From: Selenomonas sp.
GTDB taxonomy: Bacteria; Bacillota_C; Negativicutes; Selenomonadales; Selenomonadaceae
Assembly: GCF_024699275.1 (NCBI RefSeq)
Contig: NZ_JAILPX010000148.1
Coordinates: 1 to 15,465 of the forward strand
DNA length: 15,465 bases
Reading direction: 5' to 3'
The notes under the pieces were generated by a model. That model ran no database searches. It was not told the origin of the DNA and saw nothing but the letters and a program-made list of their open reading frames with translations. Position numbers and translations under genes: made by a program. Positions 15,204 through 15,465 of the stretch are shown in pieces; within the stretch, counting starts at the first letter, position 1; every line of letters starts with the position of its first letter.

Positions 15204-15465
<262 letters not shown>

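Overview
The window looks like a chromosomal housekeeping segment of a Firmicute, most likely a Negativicute of the Selenomonas/Mitsuokella type. That placement is an inference. It rests on an Ile T-box leader, a NiaR-type niacin repressor, a CsoR-family repressor and an intrinsic-terminator style typical of Firmicutes, together with a glutaminyl-tRNA synthetase and a long type 2 isoleucyl-tRNA synthetase. I see no insertion sequence, phage gene, CRISPR array or rRNA gene. All confident protein genes are on the + strand.

Layout. Positions 6-237 carry a tight array of three tRNA genes (Asn-GUU, Glu-UUC, Val-UAC), each with an encoded CCA, closed by a terminator. The niacin-responsive repressor niaR follows (299-817). 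A promoter at the end of niaR can start an operon with an HD-domain phosphohydrolase-like gene, glnS (overlapping by one base) and an ArsB/CitM-type ion transporter. A structured 200-base gap with a strong terminator then precedes prmA, rsmE and mtaB, all RNA or ribosomal-protein modification genes. After a 218-base gap with its own promoter comes rfbD (dTDP-rhamnose synthesis). Next is a T-box leader reading an AUC specifier, which controls ileS; a CsoR-like repressor with a His-rich tail and a lone Hpt-domain protein follow without a visible terminator. Then come leuA (2-isopropylmalate synthase), preceded by a terminator, and the start of rpsB, cut by the window end, behind a strong promoter and a structured leader.

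The common theme is translation and its control: tRNAs, two aminoacyl-tRNA synthetases, methyltransferases for L11 and 16S rRNA, a tRNA methylthiotransferase and ribosomal protein S2. The most interesting signals are in the leaders rather than the proteins. Three genes (prmA, ileS, leuA) have an intrinsic terminator placed directly before their ribosome binding site, which implies transcription attenuation. Only the ileS case is a recognisable class (T-box), and its antiterminator sequence is atypical. The rpsB leader can form a pseudoknot reaching its ribosome binding site. I found no clear evidence of a wholly new multi-gene system.
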